Source: Serratia sp. AKBS12 (GTDB lineage Bacteria > Pseudomonadota > Gammaproteobacteria > Enterobacterales > Enterobacteriaceae). From it: a stretch of DNA of 64,000 bases. Each line of letters begins with the position of its first letter. Positions within the stretch are counted from its first letter, which is position 1. The notes under the pieces were generated by a model. That model ran no database searches, was not told where the DNA came from, and saw only the letters and a program-made list of their open reading frames with translations. Below are positions 37,780 through 48,531 of the stretch, in pieces. The stretch is from positions 1,488,001 to 1,552,000 of the forward strand of contig NZ_JANUSB010000015.1 of assembly GCF_024793895.1 (NCBI RefSeq), read 5' to 3'. The position numbers and the translations under genes were made by a program.

Positions 37780-38085
37780 ATGTTGAATTTTATCGCGGCA
37801 ACGCCGTTTCACTCACTGGATAATGGCCTTGCCCGTCGCGAAGGCAAAATGAGCGATGGCACGGCCGCCGCCGAAGTACGCTATGACGCAGGCGCATTCG
37901 GCCAACTGCAAAAACGTCCCCATGCGCTGCTCACTCAAGTGCTGTCCGGCGAATTTGAATTCACCGTCGGCAGTGACATCTTTGTAGCGATTGCTGGCGA
38001 ATCGCTGAACATCCCGGCCGAGGTAGCCAGCGGCTGTTTTTGCCTGGCCGCCGGCACGTTGCTGGAAATCACCCTCGCCCCCTGA
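37780..38085 (+). CDS. small cupin-domain protein
   Basis: A 101-residue protein predicted to form a single cupin barrel: VLSGEFEFTVGSDIFVAIAGESLNIPAEVASGCFCLAAGT fits the second cupin motif without clear metal histidines. Start at 37780 with AAGGAT upstream. Not found at this place in E. coli. The 145 bp between the tRNA and this gene show no clear terminator. Function unknown. Confidence 0.7.
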   Translation: MLNFIAATPFHSLDNGLARREGKMSDGTAAAEVRYDAGAFGQLQKRPHALLTQVLSGEFEFTVGSDIFVAIAGESLNIPAEVASGCFCLAAGTLLEITLAP

Positions 38086-38207
38086 ACCAAAACAGCGTTT
38101 TATTCACAGCAGGTTTATTTGCGCAACAAACTGTCGCCAGAGATTTGCATTTGCGCCACATTTGCTGCTGTTTTGACTAAACCTGCGCCACGCATCGGTT
38201 TTTTATT

Positions 38208-38266
38208 TTGTTTCCGGCGGCGATGGCTTTATAATGCGCAACGTCTTTCAGTTGAATGGTTTCAGC
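38208..38266 (+). promoter_or_regulatory. pykF promoter and Cra (FruR) operator
   Basis: TTGTTT (38208-38213), a 16-bp spacer and TATAAT (38230-38235) form a promoter. GTTGAATGGTTTCAGC at 38251-38266, just downstream of the expected start, fits the Cra consensus GCTGAAWCGWTTCAGC. In E. coli Cra represses pykF from such a site. An open frame crossing this region is not a gene. Confidence 0.7.
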
Positions 38267-38489
38267 CCTTGATCTGCGAAAACGCAATAACTACAACGCC
38301 ACTTCCCATCACTTTTCGCATCATTTCCGTTCGCCGGTGCGGGCTGAATTTTTCCGCCCCATTTCTACTGTGGTCACCTATTCTTAACTATGTTTTTCAA
38401 CGTCAGGTACGTATCAGATCCCTTATCGGCGACTTAAACGCCGGTTTTATTCGTTTTCTTATCCATCACAACTTGTAGAAAAAACCGTC

Positions 38490-39902
38490 ATGAAAAAGAC
38501 CAAAATCGTTTGTACCATCGGTCCAAAAACCGAATCGGAAGAAATGCTGACCGACCTGCTAAACGCAGGCATGAACGTAATGCGCCTCAACTTCTCTCAC
38601 GGCGATTACCAAGAGCACGGCAACCGCATCAAGAACATGCGTGCGGTCATGGCCAAAACAGGTAAAACCGCCGGCATTCTGCTTGATACCAAAGGCCCGG
38701 AAATCCGTACCATGAAACTGGAAGGTGGCAAGGACGCGGCGCTGGTTGCCGGCCAGACATTCACCTTTACCACTGACCAAAGCGTCATTGGTAACAATGA
38801 ACGCGTCGCGGTGACTTATGCCGGCTTCGCCGCCGATCTCAAGATCGGCAATATCGTTCTGGTCGATGACGGCTTGATTGGCATGGAAGTCACCAACGTC
38901 AGCGAAAACGAAGTAATCTGCAAGGTGCTGAACAACGGCGATCTGGGTGAAAACAAGGGCGTTAACCTGCCAGGCGTTTCCATCCAGCTGCCGGCACTGG
39001 CTGAAAAAGACAAGCGCGACCTGATCTTCGGCTGCGAACAGGGCGTTGATTTTGTTGCTGCCTCCTTTATTCGCAAGCGTTCGGACGTGCTGGAAATTCG
39101 TGAGCATCTGAAAGCCCACGGTGGCGAGCAGATTCAAATCATCTCCAAAATCGAAAACCAGGAAGGACTGAACAACTTCGACGAAATCCTCGAAGCGTCG
39201 GACGGCATCATGGTAGCTCGCGGCGATCTGGGCGTTGAAATCCCGGTTGAAGAAGTGATCTTTGCGCAGAAGATGATGATCGAAAAATGCAACCGCGCGC
39301 GCAAAGTGGTGATTACCGCCACCCAAATGCTCGATTCGATGATCAAAAACCCACGTCCTACCCGTGCGGAAGCCGGTGACGTGGCCAACGCCATTCTCGA
39401 TGGCACCGATGCCGTGATGCTGTCCGGTGAAAGTGCCAAGGGCAAATACCCGCTGGAAGCGGTGACCATCATGGCCACCATCTGCGAGCGCACTGACCGC
39501 GTAATGCCGAGCCGTATCGACGGCCTGAACGACAGCCGCAAGCTGCGCATCACCGAAGCCGTCTGCCGCGGCGCGGTTGAAACGGCTGAAAAACTGGATG
39601 CACCGCTGATCGTGGTTGCCACCAGCGGCGGCAAATCCGCCAAGTCGGTGCGCAAATACTTCCCGGATGCCAATATCCTGGCGTTGACCACCAACGAAGT
39701 CACGGCACACCAGCTGGTGCTCAGCAAAGGGGTCATCCCGCAGATTGTCAAAGAAATTGCCTCTACCGACGACTTCTACCGCATCGGTAAAGAAGCCGCG
39801 CTGGCAAGCGGCCTGGCACAGAAAGGCGATGTGGTGGTGATGGTATCCGGTGCATTAGTGCCAAGCGGCACCACCAATACCGCCTCGGTACACGTGCTAT
39901 AA
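38490..39902 (+). CDS. pykF: pyruvate kinase I PykF
   Basis: A 470-residue glycolytic enzyme that converts PEP and ADP to pyruvate and ATP, activated by fructose-1,6-bisphosphate. N-terminal [15 protein letters not shown] and [11 protein letters not shown], the catalytic [10 protein letters not shown], the active-site [15 protein letters not shown] with [12 protein letters not shown], and [19 protein letters not shown] are all present. Preceded by a Cra operator, followed by a terminator and lpp. Confidence 0.98.
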   Translation: MKKTKIVCTIGPKTESEEMLTDLLNAGMNVMRLNFSHGDYQEHGNRIKNMRAVMAKTGKTAGILLDTKGPEIRTMKLEGGKDAALVAGQTFTFTTDQSVIGNNERVAVTYAGFAADLKIGNIVLVDDGLIGMEVTNVSENEVICKVLNNGDLGENKGVNLPGVSIQLPALAEKDKRDLIFGCEQGVDFVAASFIRKRSDVLEIREHLKAHGGEQIQIISKIENQEGLNNFDEILEASDGIMVARGDLGVEIPVEEVIFAQKMMIEKCNRARKVVITATQMLDSMIKNPRPTRAEAGDVANAILDGTDAVMLSGESAKGKYPLEAVTIMATICERTDRVMPSRIDGLNDSRKLRITEAVCRGAVETAEKLDAPLIVVATSGGKSAKSVRKYFPDANILALTTNEVTAHQLVLSKGVIPQIVKEIASTDDFYRIGKEAALASGLAQKGDVVVMVSGALVPSGTTNTASVHVL

Positions 39903-39925
39903 TTAAAAGTGACAAAAATTTAATC

Positions 39926-39957
39926 AAAAAAAACGTCGCCATGCGGCGTTTTTTTAT
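39926..39957 (+). terminator. pykF terminator
   Basis: An A-rich flank, a cgtcgc / gcggcg stem with one G-U pair and a run of seven T lie 25 bp after the pykF stop. Confidence 0.85.
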
Positions 39958-40159
39958 TGCCAGTAAACTATTTTCTCAAAAACGCAACCATCATTAGAGC
40001 ATTATTTCACCTATGGCAAATCGGAGCAGTCCGATGGAATCCGGCTGTTTTGCCTCGTTTTTTTAACTATTCTGTAAAACAAGATGCAAGTTTGAGCGAA
40101 CGATCAAAATAAAGAGCTCTAACACAAAAAAATTATTCTCTTTCGAAAAAAGTTTGTGT

Positions 40160-40165
40160 AATACT
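40160..40165 (+). promoter_or_regulatory. lpp -10 element
   Basis: AATACT followed by TTGTAACGCTACATGGAGAT closely matches the E. coli lpp promoter start region. The -35 is not clear. The rest of 39958-40208 holds no gene. Confidence 0.55.
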
Positions 40166-40187
40166 TGTAACGCTACATGGAGATTAA

Positions 40188-40445
<258 letters not shown>

Positions 40446-40462
40446 GTTAGCTTCGGTAATTA

Positions 40463-40493
40463 AAAACGGCGCACATTGTGCGCCGTTTTTTTT
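40463..40493 (+). terminator. lpp terminator
   Basis: A perfect stem (aaaacggcgcac / gtgcgccgtttt, 3-nt loop) with a run of eight T, 18 bp after the lpp stop. Confidence 0.92.
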
Positions 40494-40615
40494 GCCTTAG
40501 ACAATGCCTCCCCTTTCCTGCTTCAACTCGACCATTCCACTGGATTAACGGCACCAAACCGCAGCCATAAAAAAGCCCGGCGCATCGGCCAGGCTTGGGA
40601 TATCAGCAGGTCAGG

Positions 40616-41638
40616 TTACTTCGCTTGTGAAATCGGCGCGCCTTCGGTGGCCGGAGCATTGCTTTTATCGCCGCCAAACAGCCTCAGAGAAGGCAGAGCA
40701 ACTTCCGAAGGGTTCTGCCCTACGCTGACCAGCACCGGCATGCCAGAACGCCGTGTGATGGCGCTGTCGAACTCGACCTTGTCGGTGGCCGCATCGTTGA
40801 CGAACTTCTGCTGGCCTTTGGACAGGTGAATCGGCATGGTCTGCGGATCGTCACTCTCGACTTTCGACAGCGGTTGATGCACTTCAACATAACGCTTGCC
40901 GTCCGGCTCAACCGACACTTTCACCGGTTCGTTGATAATCTGCACTCGCGTCCCCTTCGGCACCATGTTGAATAGCGCTTCGATATCGTTCGGACGCAGG
41001 CGGATACAGCCGGAGCTGACGCGCATGCCAATACCGAAGTTGGCGTTGGTGCCGTGAATCAGGTACTCGCCGTGTCCCATGGACAAACGCATGGCGAACA
41101 GACCCATCGGATTTTCCGGACCTGCCGGCACCACGCCCGGCAATTTCACGCCCTGCGCGGCATAGCGCTTGCGGATGTTGGCTGTTGGCGTCCAGGTCGG
41201 GTTCGGTATTTTCTGGCTGACAGAGGTGACCTTGAGCGGCGTATGCATGCCGGTCTGGCCAATACCGATCGGGTAGACGATCACTTTATTTTCACCTTTC
41301 GGGTAATAATACAGGCGCAGTTCGGCCAGGTTCACCACGATCCCTTCACGCGGCGTGTCAGGCAACAGCATCTGGGTTGGAATAGTCAGCACCGAGCCTG
41401 GCTTCGGCAAGTAAGGGTCGGTACCCGGATTGGCCTCCAACATGCCTAGCAGGCCGATTTGATAATCAGCGGCGATTGCCTCCAGCGAACGACCGTCGTT
41501 CGGCACGGTGTAAATCGTGTTTTCGCCAATCAGACGGCTATCAGCCGGTGGCAGCGGGTATTCGGTCGCGCTGGCGGCTTGCGTGCCGGCCAGAACGGTG
41601 GCGAATAACACGCCCATTAAAGTCAACGCACGTTTCAT
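40616..41638 (-). CDS. ldtE: L,D-transpeptidase LdtE
   Basis: A 340-residue periplasmic transpeptidase forming 3-3 crosslinks between meso-DAP residues. Signal peptide 1-25; a LysM-like region (YTVPNDGRSLEAIAADYQI, about 42-60); and the YkuD catalytic domain with HGTNANFGIGMRVSSGCIRL, whose Cys is the nucleophile. Start at 41638 with AAAGGGAAG. Same position (ynhG) between lpp and sufE as in E. coli; paralogue assignment rests mainly on synteny. Confidence 0.9.
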   Translation of the reverse strand: MKRALTLMGVLFATVLAGTQAASATEYPLPPADSRLIGENTIYTVPNDGRSLEAIAADYQIGLLGMLEANPGTDPYLPKPGSVLTIPTQMLLPDTPREGIVVNLAELRLYYYPKGENKVIVYPIGIGQTGMHTPLKVTSVSQKIPNPTWTPTANIRKRYAAQGVKLPGVVPAGPENPMGLFAMRLSMGHGEYLIHGTNANFGIGMRVSSGCIRLRPNDIEALFNMVPKGTRVQIINEPVKVSVEPDGKRYVEVHQPLSKVESDDPQTMPIHLSKGQQKFVNDAATDKVEFDSAITRRSGMPVLVSVGQNPSEVALPSLRLFGGDKSNAPATEGAPISQAK

Positions 41639-41918
41639 GCTCTTCCCTTTTTTGTACGGTTCGGCCACAAGGCTATCTAGCGGTTGTCGGCAGGTAAATC
41701 AGACAATTACCCGTTTAATACTAGCAACTCTAGGTACAAAGGCAATAAACGACATAAAATCAAGACGTTATAACGTTATCGCTGGCACGACACCTCGCCG
41801 CGGCAATAGCAGCCAACTTATTGATATATCGATTTATTTGTTGCGAGATTGGGCCAGCAACGCTGATTGTAAAGACTCATTGACAAATGGCTGCTATCAA
41901 TGAGTCGATTATGCGGGG

Positions 41919-42335
41919 TTACAGCAACTGAGACGCTTTCAGGCGAATTGCACGGATCATCGCTTCCAGACCTTGCGAACGCGAAGGGGTCAAATGCTGG
42001 CTGAGCGCCAGTTCAGCAAAAAAAGGCCGCACGTCGAGATCGACGATTTGCTGAGGCGTCAAATCACGATACAGGATGAAGACCACGGTCATCAGCCCCT
42101 TGACGATGGCGGCATCACTGTCGCCGTGGAATTCAACCTGCCCTTGCGGATTCTGCTGCATCACGATCCACACCTGGCTCTGACAGCCTGAAATCAGGTT
42201 CTCCGGCTGACGTTCGGCGTCGTCAAGCGGCGGCAAGCGCCCCCCCAGTTCGATCACATACAGGTACTTGTCTTCCCAATCCAGGCAACGCGAAAAATTG
42301 CGCACCAGTTTGTCTTTATCCGGCAAATTTGCCAT
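41919..42335 (-). CDS. sufE: cysteine desulfuration protein SufE
   Basis: A 138-residue sulfur acceptor for SufS. Cys51 in [11 protein letters not shown] accepts persulfide, and [17 protein letters not shown] is the family C terminus. Start at 42335 ([10 protein letters not shown]) gives the E. coli length; the upstream frame is unsupported. Last gene of sufABCDSE, 32 bp after sufS. Confidence 0.97.
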   Translation of the reverse strand: MANLPDKDKLVRNFSRCLDWEDKYLYVIELGGRLPPLDDAERQPENLISGCQSQVWIVMQQNPQGQVEFHGDSDAAIVKGLMTVVFILYRDLTPQQIVDLDVRPFFAELALSQHLTPSRSQGLEAMIRAIRLKASQLL

Positions 42336-42367
42336 GAGGCTTCCTATAAAAGTTCCGCCGCGGGCTA

Positions 42368-43588
42368 TCAGCCCAGCAGCTGCTGAATTCGCTGCAGGCC
42401 GGCCACCAGCCGATCCACTTCTTCCCGGGTATTGTACAACGCCAGTGAAGCACGGCACATGCTCGGTACCTGATAAAATGCCATCAGCGGCATGGCACAG
42501 TGGTGACCAGTACGAATGGCGATACCGTAGCGATCGAGGAAGCTGCCTACATCATAGGCATGATGCCGACCGAGGTTAAAGGCAATCACCCCGGCGCGCT
42601 CGCTCGGGCCGTAGATCTGCAGCTGTGGCACCTGTTGCAGCGCTTCCAGCGCGTAGTGCATCAGCGATTGTTCATATTCATGGATCCGATCCAGTCCCAG
42701 TTGCGAAACATACTCCAGCGCCGCGCCCAGCCCCATCATGCCGGCGGTGTTGGGCGAACCGGCCTCAAAACGCCACGGTGGCTCGGCATAGGTGGTGCCA
42801 CTGGTCAGACTAACCTGCTGGATCATTGAACCGCCGCCTTCCCACGGTGGCATCTGTTGCAACAGCGCCTGTTTGGCATATAACACGCCGATGCCGGTAG
42901 GACCATACAGCTTGTGACCCGAAAAGACATAGAAGTCGCAGTCCAGCGCCTGCACGTCAAGCTGCTGATGCATCACCGCCTGGGCCCCGTCCACCAACAC
43001 CTTGACGCCGGCGGCATGCGCTTGCGCGATGATATCGCCTAGCGGGTTGACGGTGCCCAGCACGTTGGATACGTGCGTCAGCGCCAGCAGTCGTGTGGTA
43101 CCGTCCAACAGCGCAGGCAACTGGTCCATGTCCAGCGTGCCGTCCTGCTGCAATGGCCAGATGCGCAGCGTCAGACCCTGTTCCTGCGCCAGCATCTGCC
43201 ACGGTACGATGTTGGCATGGTGCTCCATCTCGCTAATGACGATGCTGTCGCCCGGCTGCAACAGATGACGTCCATAGCTGTTAGCCACCAGATTGATGCC
43301 TTCGGTGGTGCCTTTGACAAACACGATCTCTTCCGCCGAGGCGGCATTGATAAACTGTGCTACCTGTGCACGCACCGCTTCCATCTGCTGCGTCGCTTCG
43401 GCGCTGAGCGTATGAATGCCACGGTGCACTGCGGCATAGCCATGGCGATAAAAGTCGGCTTCACGATCGATGACCACATGCGGTTTCTGCGCGCTGGCCG
43501 CGCTGTCGAGATAAGCCAGCGGTTTGCCGTTGACCTCGCGCGCCAATAGCGGGAAATCACTGCGCACACGTTCTATTGGATAGCTCAT
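42368..43588 (-). CDS. sufS: cysteine desulfurase SufS
   Basis: A 406-residue PLP enzyme that takes sulfur from cysteine to SufE for Fe-S assembly under iron limitation and oxidative stress. PLP-lysine in [13 protein letters not shown]; nucleophile Cys in the [11 protein letters not shown] loop, near residue 364 by E. coli numbering; RTGHHCAMP is the group II desulfurase block. Its ATG overlaps the sufD stop by 4 nt. Confidence 0.98.
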   Translation of the reverse strand: MSYPIERVRSDFPLLAREVNGKPLAYLDSAASAQKPHVVIDREADFYRHGYAAVHRGIHTLSAEATQQMEAVRAQVAQFINAASAEEIVFVKGTTEGINLVANSYGRHLLQPGDSIVISEMEHHANIVPWQMLAQEQGLTLRIWPLQQDGTLDMDQLPALLDGTTRLLALTHVSNVLGTVNPLGDIIAQAHAAGVKVLVDGAQAVMHQQLDVQALDCDFYVFSGHKLYGPTGIGVLYAKQALLQQMPPWEGGGSMIQQVSLTSGTTYAEPPWRFEAGSPNTAGMMGLGAALEYVSQLGLDRIHEYEQSLMHYALEALQQVPQLQIYGPSERAGVIAFNLGRHHAYDVGSFLDRYGIAIRTGHHCAMPLMAFYQVPSMCRASLALYNTREEVDRLVAGLQRIQQLLG

Positions 43589-44871
43589 GCTGCCTCCCGC
43601 GGCAAACGCCGGGTGATCTGCGCCAGCACCTGTTCACGAATGACATCGTCTTTAATGCCTTCGGTCAATTCGGCGGCAAAGGCGAAGATAATCATTTGCT
43701 GCGCGTCGTGCCGACTGATGCCGCGCGACTGCAGGTAGAAGATCTGTTCCTGGTCAATACGACCGACCGTTGCGCCGTGGCTGCATTTGACGTCATCGGC
43801 GTAGATTTCCAGCTGCGGCTTGGTATCCACTTCCGCCACGTTACCCAGCAACAGATTGTGGTTGGTCATCTGTCCGTCGGTTTTGATGGCGTGCTTTGCC
43901 ACTTTTATCATGCCATTGAACACCGCTTTGGCACGATCGCTGACTACGGTTTTATGCAGTTGCCGACTCTCGCAAAAACCCTTGTTGTGCTCCAGATAGG
44001 TACGCGTATCACATACCTCCTTGCCTATCGGCAAGATCAGGCTGTTGATCACCAGGTTGCTGCCTTCGCCGTTGAGCTGGGCGCTGGTGTTGTGCCGCGT
44101 CAGCCCTGCGCCAAGCAGGAAACTGTCACTCTTCACCCGCGCATCGCGGCCAATAACCAGATCGTTATGCGAGAAGTGGTAACTCGGCTGGCTTTCAAAC
44201 GCCAGTTTACAGTGCTGCAGTTCCGCATTGTCGCCAACGTTGGCCGTCAGACGCGCACCAGTAAAATGGGCGCTATCATTCAGGCTGACGTAATGTTCGA
44301 TAATGCTGGCCTGCGCTCCCCGCGCGATATCCAGATGGTGGCGGTGGTGAACGGTATTGATTTCCCCTGCTTCGCCGCGACCGCTGCTGATGTGCAGCAG
44401 ATACAGCGGGCGTACGCCGACTTTACCGGCCGGCAAGCGAATCAGGCTGGTTTCCTGCGCCAGGCTTTCGGTCAGATGCAGGAAGATTTCCGGCTGAATC
44501 GGCTCCGGCAGCGTCTGCGGCTCCTCATAACTCGCCACTTCAAACTGATAATCGCCCAGATCGGCGTCGCTCAGCTGCGCGCTGTATCGGCCGTCGACAA
44601 ACACCAGGCGATAGGCATCAATATCCAGCGCCAGCGCATCTCGCTGCGCAGTGCTGATGTCGCTGGCGGTCGGAGCAACGAATTGCCGTTCGAGCAGCCC
44701 TTCCAGCGGCGTGTACTTCCAGTTTTCATGCTTGCGCGTCGGCCAGCCCAGTCGCAACGCCTGCTGCCAGTGTGCCAGAGCATAGGGCGATTGCTCGCCA
44801 CCGTGCGCTTCAAACAGGCTATAGAGCGTTTGCAGCGCACGAGAATTATTATTGGTCGGAAAGCCAGCCAT
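43585..44871 (-). CDS. sufD: Fe-S scaffold complex subunit SufD
   Basis: A 428-residue subunit of the SufBC2D scaffold. The N-terminal helical domain contains [20 protein letters not shown], then a beta-helix core, and the C-terminal [24 protein letters not shown] holds the conserved histidine. Overlaps sufC by 23 nt and sufS by 4 nt, indicating translational coupling. Confidence 0.97.
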   Translation of the reverse strand: MAGFPTNNNSRALQTLYSLFEAHGGEQSPYALAHWQQALRLGWPTRKHENWKYTPLEGLLERQFVAPTASDISTAQRDALALDIDAYRLVFVDGRYSAQLSDADLGDYQFEVASYEEPQTLPEPIQPEIFLHLTESLAQETSLIRLPAGKVGVRPLYLLHISSGRGEAGEINTVHHRHHLDIARGAQASIIEHYVSLNDSAHFTGARLTANVGDNAELQHCKLAFESQPSYHFSHNDLVIGRDARVKSDSFLLGAGLTRHNTSAQLNGEGSNLVINSLILPIGKEVCDTRTYLEHNKGFCESRQLHKTVVSDRAKAVFNGMIKVAKHAIKTDGQMTNHNLLLGNVAEVDTKPQLEIYADDVKCSHGATVGRIDQEQIFYLQSRGISRHDAQQMIIFAFAAELTEGIKDDVIREQVLAQITRRLPREAA

Positions 44872-45592
44872 AGCCCTGCTCCTCCAACTGTTTCACCAGA
44901 GAAAAATCACCAGATTTCACGATGCGCCCCTGAGAAAGCACGTGAACGTAATCCGGTTTGATGTAATCCAGAATACGCTGATAATGCGTCACGATAATAA
45001 ACGCCCGCTTACCGTCGCGCAGCGAGTTGACGCCGTTGGCGACGATTTTCAATGCGTCGATGTCCAGCCCTGAGTCGGTCTCGTCCAGAATGCACAGATC
45101 CGGCTCCAGCGCTGCCATTTGCAAAATGTCGTTGCGTTTTTTCTCGCCGCCGGAAAACCCGACGTTGACCGAGCGCGTCAGCAGGTCGGCCGGCATGTTC
45201 AGCAGCTCAATCTTCTCTTCGATAAAGTCGGCGAAGTCGAAACGGTCCAGCGGCTCCAGGCCTCGGTACTTGCGTACCGCGTTCACCGAGGTTTGCAAGA
45301 AGAAATGGTTGCTGACGCCGGGGATCTCCACCGGGTACTGGAAGGCCAGAAACACCCCTTCGCCGGCGCGGTCTTCCGGATCCAGCGCCAGTAAATCCTT
45401 GCCTTTGAACATGACTTCGCCAGCGGTGACCTCGTATTCCTCGCGTCCCGCCAGCGTAGCGGAAAGGGTACTTTTACCCGAGCCGTTCGGCCCCATGATG
45501 GCGTGAACCTCACCCGGCTTGATGTCCAGGCTCAGACCCTTGAGAATTTCACTGCCTTCCGCACTGACTTTCAACTCTTTGATACTTAACAT
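44849..45592 (-). CDS. sufC: Fe-S scaffold ATPase SufC
   Basis: A 247-residue ABC-type ATPase of the SufBC2D scaffold, cytoplasmic. Walker A GPNGSGKST, the signature NVGFSGGEKKRNDIL and Walker B CILDETDSGLD are all intact. Start at 45592 (MLSIKELKVSAEG), 35 bp after sufB; the upstream open frame is not supported. Confidence 0.98.
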   Translation of the reverse strand: MLSIKELKVSAEGSEILKGLSLDIKPGEVHAIMGPNGSGKSTLSATLAGREEYEVTAGEVMFKGKDLLALDPEDRAGEGVFLAFQYPVEIPGVSNHFFLQTSVNAVRKYRGLEPLDRFDFADFIEEKIELLNMPADLLTRSVNVGFSGGEKKRNDILQMAALEPDLCILDETDSGLDIDALKIVANGVNSLRDGKRAFIIVTHYQRILDYIKPDYVHVLSQGRIVKSGDFSLVKQLEEQGYGWLSDQ

Positions 45593-45627
45593 GCTGTGTC
45601 CTCTGGTGGCGTTTGTCCGCCCAAAAA

Positions 45628-47127
45628 TCAACCGACGCTGTGTTCCAGGCTGATTGCAAGAAGTTTTTGTGCCTCGACCGCGAATTCCAACGGTAGCTCG
45701 GAGAATACGTCCTTGCAAAAACCGTTGACGATCATGGATATGGCATCATCTTCGCTGATGCCGCGCTGCAGGCAATAGAACAGTTGGTCGTCACCGATCT
45801 TCGAGGTGGTGGCTTCATGCTCCAGTTGCGCGCTGTTATTACGTGCTTCCACGTACGGGAAGGTATGCGCCCCGCTGTCAGGACCGATCAGCATCGAGTC
45901 ACACTGGGTAAAGTTGCGCGCGTTTTCCGCCCCCGGCAGGATTTTTACCAGACCGCGATAGGTATTTTCGCTGTGACCGGCGGAAATACCCTTGGCAATA
46001 ATGGTTGACTTGGTGTTTTTGCCAATGTGGATCATTTTGGTACCGGTATCTGCCTGCTGATGACCGCTGGTCAGCGCGACCGAGAAGAATTCACCGATCG
46101 AATTGTCGCCCTGCAAGATCACGCTCGGATATTTCCAGGTGATGGCCGAGCCGGTTTCCGACTGGGTCCAGGACATTTTCGAATTGGCCCCTTCACACAA
46201 GGCGCGCTTGGTGACGAAGTTAAGAATACCGCCCTTGCTGTCGCCGCCGGAGAACCAGTTCTGTACCGTCGAATACTTCACTTCGGCGTCTTTGTGCAGG
46301 ATCACTTCAACCACCGCCGCATGCAGTTGATAGCTGTCGCGCACCGGAGCGGAACAGCCTTCGATATAGCTGACATAGCTGCCTTCGTCGGCGATCAGAA
46401 TGGTTCGCTCGAACTGGCCGGTCTTTGCAGCGTTGATGCGGAAGTAGGTTGACAGCTCCATCGGGCAACGCACGCCTTTCGGCACGTAGACAAACGTGCC
46501 ATCAGAGGCCACCGCCGCGTTCAGCGCGGCAAAAAAGTTATCGTTGGACGGCACGACGCGCCCCAGGTATTTGCGCACCAGATCCGGATATTCCTGAATT
46601 GCCTCCCCGAACGAGCAGAAAATCACCCCGCTTTCGGCCAGTTTCTCGCGATAGGTGGTGGCCACCGAGACCGAGTCAAAAATGGCGTCCACCGCCACTT
46701 CGCTGCCCTCGCGCACCGGCACGCCCAACTGGTTGAACGCCAGCTCCACTTCGCTGGTCAGATAGCTGTTTTCCGCCAGTTGAGCTCCCGGCTGCTGTTC
46801 CGCTCCCGGCTGCGAACCGCAGGCGTCATCGCAGCTGCCGCAGGACGGCGCCGAGTAATAACTGTAATCCTGATAGTTCAGCCGGTCGTAATTGGCTTTC
46901 AGCCAATGCGGCTCCTCCATTTGCAGCCACGCGCGGTAGGCTTCCAACCGAAACGCCAACATCCACTCAGGTTCGTTGCGCTTGGCCGAAATGGCGCGAA
47001 CCACCTCTTCGTTAATGCCGGTGGCCAACTCGTCGGTAGCCACCTGGGTAAAGAAGCCTTCCTTGTAACGACCTTCACTGACCCAAGCCTGTACATCATT
47101 TGGTACTTCTACATTGCTTCGTGTCAT
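45628..47127 (-). CDS. sufB: Fe-S scaffold complex subunit SufB
   Basis: A 499-residue core scaffold protein on which clusters are built. [19 protein letters not shown] resembles the N-terminal CxxCxxxC region, and [21 protein letters not shown] and [20 protein letters not shown] segments carry the conserved Cys/Glu/His region. Start at 47127 ([15 protein letters not shown]); the longer frame adds 13 unlikely residues. 14 bp after sufA. Confidence 0.97.
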   Translation of the reverse strand: MTRSNVEVPNDVQAWVSEGRYKEGFFTQVATDELATGINEEVVRAISAKRNEPEWMLAFRLEAYRAWLQMEEPHWLKANYDRLNYQDYSYYSAPSCGSCDDACGSQPGAEQQPGAQLAENSYLTSEVELAFNQLGVPVREGSEVAVDAIFDSVSVATTYREKLAESGVIFCSFGEAIQEYPDLVRKYLGRVVPSNDNFFAALNAAVASDGTFVYVPKGVRCPMELSTYFRINAAKTGQFERTILIADEGSYVSYIEGCSAPVRDSYQLHAAVVEVILHKDAEVKYSTVQNWFSGGDSKGGILNFVTKRALCEGANSKMSWTQSETGSAITWKYPSVILQGDNSIGEFFSVALTSGHQQADTGTKMIHIGKNTKSTIIAKGISAGHSENTYRGLVKILPGAENARNFTQCDSMLIGPDSGAHTFPYVEARNNSAQLEHEATTSKIGDDQLFYCLQRGISEDDAISMIVNGFCKDVFSELPLEFAVEAQKLLAISLEHSVG

Positions 47128-47141
47128 GTTGATTACATCGC

Positions 47142-47513
47142 TCAAACGCCAAAACTCTCGCCACACCCACAGGCATGCTGAGCTTTAGGGTTGTTGAATT
47201 TGAATATCTGATTCAGCCCTTCGCGGACAAAATCGACCGTCGTGCCATCGATAAAGGGCATCGCTTTCAGCGGCACGTAAAGCTTTGCGCCGTCGCGTTC
47301 AAACAGCAGGTCATCGTCTGCCGGTTCCCGGGTCAGATCCAGTACATAGGCAAACCCGGCGCAGCCGGACTGTTTTACCCCGAGCTGTAACCCTTTGACC
47401 TGCGGATCCTGCTGCATCAGCTTGATGATTTGCTTGACGGCGCTGTCGCTTAGGGAAATGCCTTGCCAGACATTCTCTTCCAACGAGAAAGTGCCGACAT
47501 TTTCTGTTTGCAT
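47142..47513 (-). CDS. sufA: A-type Fe-S carrier SufA
   Basis: A 123-residue A-type carrier that transfers clusters from SufBC2D to apoproteins. Three conserved cysteines: [10 protein letters not shown] and ACGCGESF. First gene of the suf operon. A perfect Fur palindrome lies 58 bp upstream of its start, so the operon should be derepressed in low iron. Confidence 0.97.
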   Translation of the reverse strand: MQTENVGTFSLEENVWQGISLSDSAVKQIIKLMQQDPQVKGLQLGVKQSGCAGFAYVLDLTREPADDDLLFERDGAKLYVPLKAMPFIDGTTVDFVREGLNQIFKFNNPKAQHACGCGESFGV

Positions 47514-47570
47514 ATCGCCTACCTCATGTTTTCTCTATCACAGCCAAATCAGGCTATATCGACTATGTTA

Positions 47571-47587
47571 GTGATAATGATTATCAC
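47571..47587. promoter_or_regulatory. Fur box upstream of sufA
   Basis: GTGATAATGATTATCAC is a perfect 17-bp palindrome containing the Fur core GATAATGATTATC, placed 58 bp upstream of the sufA start codon. Confidence 0.85.
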
Positions 47588-48001
47588 TTCAACCGTTTGT
47601 TTTGCGAGGGTATCGGCTGGAAACCCGGTTTTTCACCTCAGCCGGTGGAAAGCGCGCTGGAGATTTCGCTGTCTCCACGCTCGGGGATGGGGAATGAACC
47701 TGTTTACTCATTTGAATTTTAATCACTTTACCCATTACCGTACCGCTCGTCCCGGCGACGCCAACGCTCAACCACCTCGAGCATTTTTGCCATTTTAAAC
47801 ATTCATAGAAAATACCTATTTCTGTGAATTGTCTGTCTGAAAAATGCGTTTAACGCTAATTGATGCTGTTTTGCCACGTTGGTGTACTACTGTTCTGTAT
47901 AAAGTTTAGTCGCTACTGAGTAAATGGGGCCGCTGCGCACCAAGTAAAGGGCCCTCCTGTTTTCGATCGCCAGGGACACGAGAAAAATTTCAACCAGGTG
48001 A
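47588..48001. other. suf-48064 intergenic region, no gene seen
   Basis: About 410 bp between two divergent Fur-controlled genes. Short open frames exist but none has a Shine-Dalgarno sequence or family resemblance. OxyR, IscR or IHF sites for suf are expected here but were not identified with confidence. Confidence 0.4.
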
Positions 48002-48042
48002 TTGATCGTTACGGCACCAATCAATATGATAATGATTATCAT
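48002..48042 (+). promoter_or_regulatory. promoter overlapped by a Fur box
   Basis: TTGATC (48002-48007), a 17-bp spacer and TATGAT (48025-48030) form a good promoter. The perfect palindrome ATGATAATGATTATCAT (48026-48042) overlaps the -10 and the transcription start, as expected for Fur repression. Confidence 0.8.
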
Positions 48043-48063
48043 TACTATCAATGGTGCGAATAT

Positions 48064-48468
48064 ATGAACATCTCAATAACCGCCTGGCTGTTCGGAAAAA
48101 TCGATGAGTACAAGTTCAGCATTCGCGATGCAACGGTGGATTTCTTTATGGCGGAAGCCGCACTGAAGCGCCCGGAATGCAACATCGACACCCTGAAACG
48201 TTTCAACAGCATCAGCCTGAATATCGCCAATCTGTGTCTGGAAAACGGCGACGACGAGAGTTACCTGCACGCATTGAGCAAGCTGCATAACCGTCTGATC
48301 GTGGAAATCAACAATCCACAACGTTGTCAGTTGTTTCGTGTGCAAAGCTACCATTTTGCCCGCCATACCCTGACGCTGATCTGCCAGAAGTATGCAATGG
48401 AAGGCACCTGGGAAAAGGCCAATGCGTTTCAGAAGGATTTCGTCAAGCGGGTACCGTTCCGGTTATGA
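48064..48468 (+). CDS. Fur-regulated protein of unknown function
   Basis: A 134-residue, probably cytoplasmic protein, not recognised. It is rich in predicted helix with no signal peptide or membrane segment. Cysteines occur near 41 (RPECNID), 61 (NLCLEN), 95 (PQRCQLF) and 113 (LICQKY). The ATG at 48064 is chosen because a promoter with a Fur box ends just upstream; the GTG at 47998 would place the operator inside the gene. The Shine-Dalgarno sequence is weak (GGTG). Expression should rise when iron is scarce. Divergent from sufA. Confidence 0.75.
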   Translation: MNISITAWLFGKIDEYKFSIRDATVDFFMAEAALKRPECNIDTLKRFNSISLNIANLCLENGDDESYLHALSKLHNRLIVEINNPQRCQLFRVQSYHFARHTLTLICQKYAMEGTWEKANAFQKDFVKRVPFRL

Positions 48469-48531
48469 TCTCGCGCGGACGCAAGGCGCGATGACTATAC
48501 TTGGCATAGGGGTATTGCATGCGAGGGTGTT

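Noticed and set aside
38119..38478. 119-codon open frame upstream of pykF
   Set aside because: It spans the pykF promoter and Cra operator, lacks a ribosome-binding site and has no coding character.
38559..39710. 383-codon open frame antisense to pykF
   Set aside because: It is fully inside pykF on the other strand, with low-complexity His/Gln/Asp-rich sequence typical of antisense translation.
47998..48063. Upstream GTG start for the Fur-regulated gene
   Set aside because: It would place the promoter -10 and the Fur operator inside the coding sequence; the ATG at 48064 fits the promoter.
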